Positions 1 to 4,754 of a stretch of 5,136 bases of DNA are shown here, in pieces. Position 1 is the first letter of the stretch, and each line of letters starts with the position of its first letter. Source of the DNA: an uncultured Clostridium sp. (GTDB taxonomy: Bacteria > Bacillota > Clostridia > TANB77 > CAG-508); the NCBI GenBank assembly GCA_900556345.1, contig USOM01000084.1, positions 1 to 5,136 of the forward strand, given 5' to 3'. A program made the translations under genes and the position numbers. The notes beneath the pieces were generated by a model. It did no database searches. It was not told the origin of the DNA and saw only the letters and a list, made by a program, of their open reading frames with translations.

Positions 1-53
1 AAAATATCCATTATCTCTTCTGCAGTCAGAAAACCATTCTTTAATTCAGACAT
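1..53 (-). CDS. Small probable helix-turn-helix DNA-binding protein, 5' end only (partial)
   Basis: Read on the minus strand, an ATG at 53-51 opens a frame that runs off the left edge after 17 codons (MSELKNGFLTAEEIMDI). A perfect GGAGGT sits at 66-61, seven bases before the ATG, which fixes the start. The FLTAEEIMDI stretch resembles the first helix of excisionase-type (MerR-like, HTH_17) DNA-binding domains, where an 'LTxEEvxxxl' helix precedes the recognition helix. The rest of the domain lies outside the window, so the family call is an inference from a short stretch. It has its own promoter at 183-211 and is divergent from the secreted-protein gene at 323. The repeats around its promoter suggest regulation, possibly by itself. 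That a gene starts here is well supported; its function is not. Confidence 0.65.
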   Translation of the reverse strand, partial: MSELKNGFLTAEEIMDI

Positions 54-150
54 TCCATTCACCTCCTTCCACATCATCTTCAAGGAAAAACCCCTCTACT
101 TATCCAAAGTTTCAAGACTCCTTATACAACCTCATTTTCAAATTTTCTTT

Positions 151-213
151 AACTTAACGCCATTAAGTTAAGTTATGGTTGTATTATATTAACCATTTTC
201 CGTTAAGTCAAGT
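151..213. promoter_or_regulatory. Cluster of TTAAGT/ACTTAA repeats, probable operator
   Basis: A perfect inverted repeat AACTTAA-CGCCA-TTAAGTT occupies 151-169, just downstream of the predicted start of the minus-strand transcript. TTAAGTTAAGT (163-173) recurs as TTAAGTCAAGT (203-213), overlapping the -35 box of that promoter. ACTTAACG (152-159) is also the reverse complement of CGTTAAGT (201-208). Two half-site arrays bracketing a promoter are typical of a repressor operator. Which protein binds is unknown; the divergent DNA-binding protein at 1-53 is the obvious candidate. Confidence 0.55.
183..211 (-). promoter_or_regulatory. Minus-strand promoter for the gene starting at 53
   Basis: On the minus strand, a -35 box TTGACT (211-206) and a consensus -10 box TATAAT (188-183) are separated by exactly 17 bases. 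The expected transcription start is near 176, giving a leader of about 120 bases before the ATG at 53. The -35 box lies within one of the TTAAGT-type repeats, so a bound regulator would be expected to block RNA polymerase. Confidence 0.7.
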
Positions 214-242
214 GGTTTGCAGAAAAATCTTAAACATTTTTA

Positions 243-271
243 TTTAAGTTTTTACAAATATATGATACAAT
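243..271 (+). promoter_or_regulatory. Probable extended -10 promoter of the secreted-protein gene
   Basis: An extended -10 element TGATACAAT at 263-271 lies 17 bases after a weak -35-like TTTAAG at 243-248, with the gene start at 323. The extended TG would compensate for the poor -35. The surrounding bases form an imperfect inverted repeat (TACAAATAT near 253-261 and ATATTTTTGTA near 270-280) that could be a regulator site. Confidence 0.45.
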
Positions 272-322
272 ATTTTTGTAAAAATATCAAATTTATTACG
301 TATTTAATAAGGGGGATTATTT

Positions 323-1129
323 ATGAAAAAAACATTGATATCTACAATTTTGGCAACTGCATTAATATCTACAATGATAGCAACAGTGGCTAATGCCAGT
401 GTTACTGAAGATAATATTTTAATAAATTTGAATAGTAGTGTTGAAACTAATATAGAGGAAATAGATTATGCATCTATGATAAGCTCTATTCAATTACCTG
501 TTTTAGTTGAGAATTTGAAAACTTATATGGAGGAAAATCCAAATTTAACTGATGAAGAAATTAATAATTATTTTAAAAATTTAATAATTCAAAATTATGA
601 TGAAAGTTTAGTAGCTTTAGATAATATATCAATGTATGCATATGATTATGCGAATGCGTTACCAATAGTTTCATCTAGATTAGGTACTAATGAAAAAAAG
701 GTATTTAATTCTAATCCTGCAAAGGGTGTTTTAGTTTTATCCAATGCTCAAGCTGCGATTACAATGACATCTCAACACTGGAAAAATACTCATGAATATC
801 ATAATGATAATGCAGATGCATTTAGACATACTCTTTGGAATGCATATAATGCACATGATTGTGGAGTATCTTACGCAAAACAATTTGCAGATGCACATGA
901 AAAAGATAATCCTAATGATGCTCTTGAGAATCAAATGGATTTGTTTAATAATGCTTTAGGTAGAACTATTGGAAGTAGATCTTATTCAGGAAATTCATCT
1001 CAAGTTAGTTATGCAATTCGTCAGGCTGTTTTAAAAGCTGTAAAAAATGGAGAAGCAAGAAGATTTGTTGGTTCTGATATAGGAACTAAAAATACATTAC
1101 AAAAAACTAATAGCAATGGAATTAAATAA
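323..1129 (+). CDS. Secreted protein with a conserved His/Asp/Asn-rich C-terminal domain (DUF6973-like)
   Basis: This 268-residue protein begins with a clear Sec signal peptide: two lysines, a hydrophobic stretch to about residue 20, and a cleavage site after ANA (residue 25). GGGGGA at 311-316 precedes the ATG. Residues 30-140 are acidic and helix-forming, with no motif I recognise. Residues 145-250 carry a conserved-looking domain: H152, H157, H160, then NADAFRHTLWNA (163-174), ADAHE (189-193) and MDLFNNALGRTIG (205-217). This matches, from memory, a domain found in many Firmicute secreted proteins that I believe is catalogued as DUF6973. Its clustered His, Asp and Asn residues suggest a metal-binding or hydrolytic site, but that is inference. 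It has no anchor or transmembrane segment after the signal, so it should be released. It appears monocistronic (terminator at 1174-1220). It could be a bacteriocin-like or wall-acting protein; no activity can be assigned. Confidence 0.85.
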   Translation: MKKTLISTILATALISTMIATVANASVTEDNILINLNSSVETNIEEIDYASMISSIQLPVLVENLKTYMEENPNLTDEEINNYFKNLIIQNYDESLVALDNISMYAYDYANALPIVSSRLGTNEKKVFNSNPAKGVLVLSNAQAAITMTSQHWKNTHEYHNDNADAFRHTLWNAYNAHDCGVSYAKQFADAHEKDNPNDALENQMDLFNNALGRTIGSRSYSGNSSQVSYAIRQAVLKAVKNGEARRFVGSDIGTKNTLQKTNSNGIK

Positions 1130-1173
1130 TACATTAGGAAGAATATCTGTTGAATAAAAGAGGAATTTAATCT

Positions 1174-1220
1174 AAGGTTATGGCTTCATCTGGTCGATGG
1201 GTTATAGCCTTTTTAATTTT
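1174..1220 (+). terminator. Rho-independent terminator after the secreted-protein gene
   Basis: AAGGTTATGGC (1174-1184) pairs over 11 positions, three of them G-T, with GTTATAGCCTT (1201-1211). The apical part carries a second small stem, CATC-TGGTC-GATG. A T-rich tract (1210-1220) follows. It lies about 45 bases after the stop at 1129. Confidence 0.8.
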
Positions 1221-1229
1221 TAACAATAA

Positions 1230-1247
1230 TATTGTAATATTACAATA
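1230..1247. promoter_or_regulatory. 18-bp perfect palindrome, probable operator (upstream copy)
   Basis: TATTGTAATATTACAATA is a perfect palindrome centred between 1238 and 1239. It shares the 10-bp core GTAATATTAC, flanked by T-purine/pyrimidine-A variants, with the longer palindrome at 1285-1314. Two copies of one symmetric core, 55 bp centre to centre-plus-six (61 bp), sit before a gene for a helix-turn-helix protein, which fits binding by a dimeric regulator. It could also act as a weak hairpin. Confidence 0.55.
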
Positions 1248-1284
1248 AAAAATAATTAGATAAACCATTGCAAACACAACAAAA

Positions 1285-1314
1285 ATGTATTATCGTAATA
1301 TTACGATAATACAT
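1285..1314. promoter_or_regulatory. 30-bp perfect palindrome, probable operator directly upstream of the helix-turn-helix gene
   Basis: Bases 1285-1299 (ATGTATTATCGTAAT) are followed immediately by their exact reverse complement at 1300-1314, with no spacer. The centre holds GTAATATTAC, the same core as at 1230-1247. The palindrome ends one base before the AGAGGTG ribosome-binding site of the gene starting at 1327. Binding here, or formation of the hairpin in the mRNA, would therefore affect expression of that gene directly. Autoregulation by its product is inferred from position. Confidence 0.65.
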
Positions 1315-1326
1315 AGAGGTGATTTT

Positions 1327-1620
1327 GTGGCTAGATTTAAATTAGATAGAAATACAATATCTGAAAAAAATAATAAAGAATTATCAGTTGATTTTTTAAA
1401 ATCAGCTAATGAAGAGTTGATTAAAGAAAATAAAGAGTTAAAGAAAAAAATAGAAGAGTTAGAATCAAGAGCTTTAATTAATCCAAGAAAAGTAACAGAT
1501 GAACAAGTTAAAAAAATTAAAGAGCTTAGAGCTTCTGGATTAAGTTACAGAGCAATAGTAAAAGAAATTGGATTAAGCACTTGTACAATCCAAAGAGCTT
1601 TAAAAGGTATTTATGATTAG
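1327..1620 (+). CDS. Small coiled-coil / helix-turn-helix DNA-binding protein
   Basis: I start this 97-residue protein at GTG 1327, seven bases after the GAGG of AGAGGTGA (1315-1322), rather than at the in-frame ATG 1285. That ATG has no ribosome-binding site and falls inside the 30-bp palindrome. Residues 22-47 (leucine, lysine and glutamate rich) predict a coiled coil, hence a dimer. Residues 55-94 form a resolvase- or transposase-type helix-turn-helix: KVTDEQVKKIKELRASGLSY, then IVKEIGLS and a recognition helix around CTIQRALKG. No catalytic domain is present. The two palindromes just upstream (1230-1247, 1285-1314) are plausible binding sites. On a plasmid such a protein could control copy number, partition or the downstream genes; which of these cannot be told from the sequence. 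Confidence 0.75.
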   Translation: MARFKLDRNTISEKNNKELSVDFLKSANEELIKENKELKKKIEELESRALINPRKVTDEQVKKIKELRASGLSYRAIVKEIGLSTCTIQRALKGIYD

Positions 1621-1647
1621 TATTAATTGGTAATAATACAGTAATAC
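1620..1647. promoter_or_regulatory. Possible degenerate operator after the helix-turn-helix gene
   Basis: GTATTA (1620-1625) and TAATAC (1634-1639) form an inverted pair, and GTAATAC follows at 1641-1647. These reuse the GTATTA and GTAAT elements that make up the 30-bp palindrome at 1285-1314, but not as a perfect palindrome. The position, ahead of the 48-residue gene, would suit a weaker site for the same regulator. AT-rich sequence makes chance similarity possible. Confidence 0.25.
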
Positions 1648-1682
1648 AAATAAAAAAGAATTTATTATAAGGAGAGGTTAAA

Positions 1683-1829
1683 ATGAATTATTTAATTCCA
1701 GAAGAGATTAAAAATCAAATATTAGAACTCAAAAAAACTATGGAAAGAATTAAACTAGATGGATTAAATTTTGAATATAATCAAAATCCATACGGAGATG
1801 TAGAGATACATATAATGGAGTTTAAGTAG
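1683..1829 (+). CDS. Hypothetical protein, 48 residues
   Basis: A 48-codon frame starts at ATG 1683 behind a strong ribosome-binding site (AAGGAGAGG, about 1669-1677) and ends at TAG 1827-1829. The product begins MNYLIPEEIKNQILELKK: an amphipathic, charged helix, then a segment around residues 26-48 with beta-like alternation (GLNFEYNQNPYGDVEIHIMEF). There is no signal peptide or membrane segment. I do not recognise a family. It lies 62 bases after the helix-turn-helix gene and may be co-transcribed with it. Its 3' end lies close to the point where relaxase homology begins, so it could be a complete small gene or the 5' part of a gene cut by the rearrangement that truncated the relaxase. The good ribosome-binding site favours real translation. 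Confidence 0.55.
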   Translation: MNYLIPEEIKNQILELKKTMERIKLDGLNFEYNQNPYGDVEIHIMEFK

Positions 1830-2283
1830 CATTGGGAAGTTAGAGTGGTTAATAAGTGTAAAGTTTGTGGTAACACATAAAGATAAAGAACATATACATA
1901 ACCATTTAGTGGTTAATAGCGTTAGTTTTGAAAATGGACTAAAATACAATGCTAGTAATAAGAGCCTATGGGATATAAAAAGAGAAAGTAATAGGCTATG
2001 CGAGAGAGAAAATTTAAAGACTTTAGACCTAGATCATAAGGCAGAGAAAAGGATTAGTAGTGCCGAAAAGAGGATAATGGATAGAGGTCAAATCCCTTGG
2101 AAAGATGAGTTAAGACAGATAATAGATATAGCAAGGGAGAGAACAAAGGATTTACAAAGCTTTAGGGAGTTTTTAGAGAAAAACTTTGAGATAGAAACTA
2201 GAGTAACAAAAAACAGTATAAGTTATAAGCACCCCGACCATGGTAAAGCAATTAGGGGCAGGAGCTTAGGAGATAAGTACAAT

Positions 2284-2290
2284 AAGGAGG
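2284..2290 (+). promoter_or_regulatory. Internal ribosome-binding site of the nested MobB-like gene
   Basis: AAGGAGG at 2284-2290 lies inside the relaxase frame, nine bases before ATG 2300 of the out-of-frame gene. A near-perfect site at this spacing within a coding region is the main evidence that the nested frame is translated. Confidence 0.8.
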
Positions 2291-2299
2291 AATTAGAGA

Positions 2300-2818
2300 A
2301 TGAGTTTAATGGACAAGAAAAATCAATTTTTAGAAATGGAGCAAATGAACGAGGTAGAGCCAAAGGAAATTCAGCCTTCGGATATGAAGGAATTTCAGAC
2401 CTTGATAAAGAATTTGAACGCAGAGCAGACAGTCTTGAACAACAGATTAATAAAGACCATAGACTTAATCGAGAAAGAGAGAGAGCTATACAAGAGCAAC
2501 GAGAAAATAAGAGAAGAGAAGAACAAGGAACTAAGCGAGAAAACACAAGAAGCCTTCAAGATGATGACAAAGAAATCAGAGGAATTGAAAGAGCTTCATC
2601 AAGAGAAGTTAGAAAAGGCTTTGAAGGAAGTAGAAAATATCAAGAAATATCACATGGAAATGATGAGAGTATTAAGTCAAACAGTAGCTCAAGTAGAGAG
2701 AATAGACAAACTGAATTGGAAGGACAGAGTAAAGCAATATGCAATTCAAATGGGAATAACGCTAGGAGCAATATTGATAATTCTAGGAGCATACCAGTTA
2801 ATAAACCTAATAAAGTAA
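2300..2818 (+). CDS. MobB-like mobilization accessory protein, nested out of frame in the relaxase
   Basis: This 172-residue frame lies wholly within the relaxase gene, shifted by one base, and starts behind the internal AAGGAGG at 2284-2290. Residues 1-30 are acidic. Residues 30-135 are rich in E, K and L and predict a long coiled coil. Residues 149-169 (IQMGITLGAILIILGAYQLI) form one transmembrane helix, leaving almost no tail. This is the layout of MobB proteins of ColE1- and RSF1010-type mobilization systems, also encoded inside the relaxase gene in another frame. Those proteins help the relaxase reach the membrane transfer apparatus. The assignment rests on architecture and genetic arrangement, not on sequence identity I can quote. 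Its frame is intact although the host relaxase gene is truncated, so it may be kept by selection, or the truncation may be recent. Confidence 0.75.
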   Translation: MSLMDKKNQFLEMEQMNEVEPKEIQPSDMKEFQTLIKNLNAEQTVLNNRLIKTIDLIEKERELYKSNEKIREEKNKELSEKTQEAFKMMTKKSEELKELHQEKLEKALKEVENIKKYHMEMMRVLSQTVAQVERIDKLNWKDRVKQYAIQMGITLGAILIILGAYQLINLIK

Positions 2819-2883
2819 GAGATTGGGATATGGAAAGATAATACTATATTTGTTATATAGCTAAGATAATAGGAGGGAAATTT

Positions 2884-3072
2884 ATGAAAGTTATAGAGGG
2901 ATTTCATATTAAAAAAATTCAAAGAGGAACTAAAAAGGGACAAGACTATATAAACCATAACAAGAGGTATGTGTGGAAGATACCAGAAAGACTGGAAGGT
3001 CAAATAGAGAAAGGTGATATTGTTTGGGTTCACGCTAAAAAAGACAATAAGATATTAAAGCTAGAGTTTTAG
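2884..3072 (+). CDS. Small conserved-type protein (DUF5839-like), probably shortened by a frameshift
   Basis: This 62-residue protein starts at ATG 2884 with AGGAGG at 2871-2876, seven bases upstream. Its body reads MKVIEGFHIKKIQRGTKKG, DYINHNKRYVWKIP and GDIVWVHAKKDN. From memory this matches a family of short proteins on Firmicute plasmids and phages that I believe is DUF5839; its function is unknown. The mix of basic and aromatic residues suggests a small beta-rich fold. The last residues (ILKLEF) look wrong for the family. Frame -1 reads on from 3051 as DIKARVLVVDVLENNDGALR to a stop at 3144-3146, which would be the natural C-terminus if one A were restored near 3046-3051 (total about 87 residues). 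It follows the relaxase by 42 bases and precedes the terminator at 3198, so it is the last gene of the mobilization operon. Confidence 0.65.
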   Translation: MKVIEGFHIKKIQRGTKKGQDYINHNKRYVWKIPERLEGQIEKGDIVWVHAKKDNKILKLEF

Positions 3073-3150
3073 TGGTAGATGTATTAGAGAATAATGATGG
3101 AGCATTAAGGAGTGTTATAAAGATTGCTAAGAAATGCAATAAATAGTGTA

Positions 3151-3172
3151 ATATTCGATATATATCTAATAT
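3151..3172. repeat. 22-bp near-perfect palindrome before the mobilization-operon terminator
   Basis: The arms ATATTCGATAT and ATATCTAATAT are reverse complements except at one symmetric pair. The preceding bases make GTAATATT at 3147-3154, overlapping the core of the palindromes near 1240 and 1300. It might be another regulator site or simply AT-rich symmetry. Confidence 0.35.
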
Positions 3173-3197
3173 GATATTTACTTTTCAATTTTACTAT

Positions 3198-3218
3198 AAG
3201 GGGCATTTGGCCCTTTTT
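3198..3218 (+). terminator. Rho-independent terminator of the mobilization operon
   Basis: AAGGGGC (3198-3204) and GCCCTTT (3210-3216) form a seven-pair stem with one G-T and a five-base loop (ATTTG), followed by T residues to 3218. It separates the mobilization genes from the replication module. Confidence 0.85.
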
Positions 3219-3243
3219 CTAAAAATAAAAAAGGTACCAAATT

Positions 3244-3267
3244 TTAAGAGCTATATGGAGGAGCTTA
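3244..3267 (+). repeat. 24-bp direct repeat, left copy (upstream of the replication gene)
   Basis: The 24 bases starting TTAAGAGCTATATGG and ending GGAGCTTA are identical to 4832-4855. The unit contains AGCT-N9-AGCT, so it can form a small hairpin. Eleven bases in, an ATG opens a six-codon frame (MEELTL) ending at TAG 3273-3275; the right copy has the matching frame MEELIP with TAG at the same distance. The repeats bracket the replication gene, suggesting a binding or recombination site. Confidence 0.85.
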
Positions 3268-3320
3268 CACTGTAGGTAAATTATATTATACCTTGTTGTC
3301 AATAGATGGAATAAAATTCA

Positions 3321-3349
3321 TTGTCTAACAGGTAAATATAAAGTAAAAT
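3321..3349 (+). promoter_or_regulatory. Promoter of the replication gene
   Basis: A -35 box TTGTCT (3321-3326) and a -10 box TAAAAT (3344-3349) are 17 bases apart, with the start of transcription expected near 3356 and the gene ATG at 3383. AGGTAA (3330-3335), a motif repeated on both sides of the replication gene, lies in the spacer, so initiator binding could autoregulate this promoter. Confidence 0.65.
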
Positions 3350-3382
3350 AAAATAAAATAGTCCAACAAAGGAGGTGAAGTA

Positions 3383-4741
3383 ATGGTACAAGCAGTAAGA
3401 GAATTAGATAGATATAGTAAATCAGAAATTGAAGAATGTTCAGAGCTATTGAAATATATTTATGTGAATAATGATGAATGTTTTGTAAGGGTTTTGAATA
3501 AGACTACAGGAAAAAATAAAGTATATCCAACAAGCTCATTAAAAGACCCAATGAAGTTAAGACAAGTAATTAACTCATTTGGTAGAGAAGATATATTATT
3601 TAGCTTAAATCCATTTAGAACTATGGATAGAGCTACAAGGAGCAATCTATTTTGTATCAATGCAATTCCAGTTGATGTTGATTATAAAAATATTAAGGAG
3701 CTTAAAGATTTAGAGCCACATCAAGTAATTAAATTATTAGAAATGGACTTCTTTGAGAGGAAGATACCTACCCCTAACTTTGTAGAGTATGGAAATCAAA
3801 TAAGACTTATATATAGCGTTGAAACTTGCTATATACCTAAGTTTAGGGATAATGTGGTAACACTAGCTAGAAGAATTTCAGAGGTGTTCTCACAAGAGTT
3901 AAAAGAGTATGGAGCAGAAAAGCAGAACCTAGAAAGTTATTTTAGAATACCAGGAAGTATTAACACTAAGAATGGAGCAGAGATTAAAGTATTTTCTTAT
4001 GATGATTCAGTAAGATATACTCTAAACGAATTACAAGAGCTATGGCTTGATGAATTACCTAAGTGGTATAAGAAACGTAAAGGGCGTGTAAAAGCTCCTA
4101 AAAAGGTTGTGAAGCTACATAATGTTTATTCTTTAAACTGTAATAGGTTAATGGATTTTGAGAAGATACAGAGCCATTTAAACAGTATTGGAGTAACAGA
4201 GCTTAGGTCAAGGTTATGTTTCTTGTATAGAAATTATATTTTAATAAAAAATAAATATCAAAATGGAGAGCTTAAATCGGAAGATTATGAGTTAGCCAAA
4301 GAGGAAATGTTGAAGTTTAATAATAACTTTAATGAACCACTAAGAGGACACATAATAGAGAGTGCTACAAGGGTTGTAAACTATCGTCAGTATCTTTATA
4401 AGAATGAAACTCTTATAGACTTCCTAGAGCTTGATTATGAGCTTTGTGATAGATTAGGATTACAGAGTATATATAAAACTAAGACACAAGAGGAATGGAA
4501 CAAAGATTACTATAAAAGGAATAGTGAAAATAGAAAAGAAGCTGAAAAGAAAAAGTATCAAGAAAAGCTAAGAGCTGATGGAAAAGTATCTAAAAAGCAA
4601 GAAATAGAAAAAAGAAGGAAAAAAATTAAAGCCTTGTTGGAGCAAGACTTTAAGAGAAAAGATATATGTTCACAACTTGATATATCTATTAAAACATACA
4701 AACGTGATATTAGTTTTTTAAAAGAGCAAGGTTTAATATAG
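3383..4741 (+). CDS. Plasmid replication initiator, primase-polymerase (AEP)-like with C-terminal helix-turn-helix
   Basis: The start at ATG 3383 is fixed by AAAGGAGGTG (3368-3377). The 452-residue protein shows the motif order of archaeo-eukaryotic primase-like replication proteins. A hydrophobic strand ends in two acidic residues, INAIPVDVDY (92-101; D98, D100). Motif II-like VEYGNQIRLIY (134-144) follows, then YFRIPGSINTKNG (186-198), the R-x-PGS-x-N-x-K signature of motif III. Residues 310-345 (NNNFNEPLRGHIIESATRVV) resemble a primase C-terminal (PriCT) helical domain. A basic, lysine-rich linker (370-415) leads to a helix-turn-helix at 416-448 (LLEQDFKRKDICSQLDISIK), probably for origin binding. 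It should initiate and prime replication of this plasmid; no helicase domain is present, so host helicase would be needed. Motif II lacks the usual histidine, so polymerase activity is uncertain. It has its own promoter and terminator, and shared repeats flank it. Confidence 0.85.
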   Translation: MVQAVRELDRYSKSEIEECSELLKYIYVNNDECFVRVLNKTTGKNKVYPTSSLKDPMKLRQVINSFGREDILFSLNPFRTMDRATRSNLFCINAIPVDVDYKNIKELKDLEPHQVIKLLEMDFFERKIPTPNFVEYGNQIRLIYSVETCYIPKFRDNVVTLARRISEVFSQELKEYGAEKQNLESYFRIPGSINTKNGAEIKVFSYDDSVRYTLNELQELWLDELPKWYKKRKGRVKAPKKVVKLHNVYSLNCNRLMDFEKIQSHLNSIGVTELRSRLCFLYRNYILIKNKYQNGELKSEDYELAKEEMLKFNNNFNEPLRGHIIESATRVVNYRQYLYKNETLIDFLELDYELCDRLGLQSIYKTKTQEEWNKDYYKRNSENRKEAEKKKYQEKLRADGKVSKKQEIEKRRKKIKALLEQDFKRKDICSQLDISIKTYKRDISFLKEQGLI

Positions 4742-4754
4742 CCTTGTTCTTTTT
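4720..4754 (+). terminator. Rho-independent terminator overlapping the end of the replication gene
   Basis: AAAAGAGCAAGG (4720-4731) pairs with CCTTGTTCTTTT (4742-4753), a 12-pair stem with one G-T, around a ten-base loop that contains the stop codon TAG (4739-4741). The T run at 4749-4754 completes it. The 5' arm encodes the last residues of the replication protein, so ribosomes reaching the stop will cover the hairpin. Confidence 0.8.

Larger units (their letters stand above)
1867..2841 (+). pseudogene. Relaxase (mobilization nuclease), 5'-truncated
   Basis: Relaxases nick plasmid DNA at oriT and lead the strand into the recipient. The frame opens with the metal-binding motif HKDKEHIHNHLVVNS (from GTG 1867: H4, H9, H11, H13), followed by NGLKYNASNKSLWDIKRESN (24-43), RGQIPWK (73-79) and RGRSLGDKY (130-138). 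These are characteristic of the Relaxase family (PF03432) of Gram-positive mobilizable elements. Intact members have roughly 80-100 residues before the histidine motif, including the catalytic tyrosine; these are absent. No ribosome-binding site precedes GTG 1867. The frame stays open back to 1816, where IGKLEWLIS-KFVV looks like a shortened version of the segment that normally precedes the motif. The C-terminal half is R/E/S/N-rich and is read in a second frame by the nested gene at 2300-2818. Nicking activity is very unlikely; a translated DNA- or coupling-protein-binding remnant is possible. Confidence 0.8.

Noticed and set aside
97..106. TTATCCAAAG and similar TTATCC sequences as DnaA boxes.
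   Set aside because: They are single, imperfect matches away from the replication gene and not clustered.
1296..1304. TAATATTAC, the nonanucleotide nicked by Rep of geminiviruses and other CRESS-DNA viruses, at the centre of the palindromes at 1230-1247 and 1285-1314.
   Set aside because: It is a by-product of the symmetric core GTAATATTAC in AT-rich DNA. No rolling-circle HUH replication protein of that type is encoded here, and the initiator present looks primase-like.
2223..2546. A 107-codon minus-strand frame opposite the relaxase, and the other long minus-strand frames at 737-934, 1764-1949, 2746-3033 and 3460-3660.
   Set aside because: They oppose well-supported genes, lack ribosome-binding sites that I can find, and have compositions expected of reverse-strand shadows.
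3036..3043. A-run AAAAAAG as a programmed -1 frameshift site joining the two frames of the small gene at 2884.
   Set aside because: The run is in the wrong register for a slippery heptamer, and a -1 shift there meets TAA at 3048 before reaching the downstream frame.
3280..3302. A possible antisense (copy-control) RNA promoter on the minus strand, with TTGACA at 3302-3297 and TATAAT at 3285-3280.
   Set aside because: The boxes are only 11 bases apart, and no other -10 lies at normal spacing.
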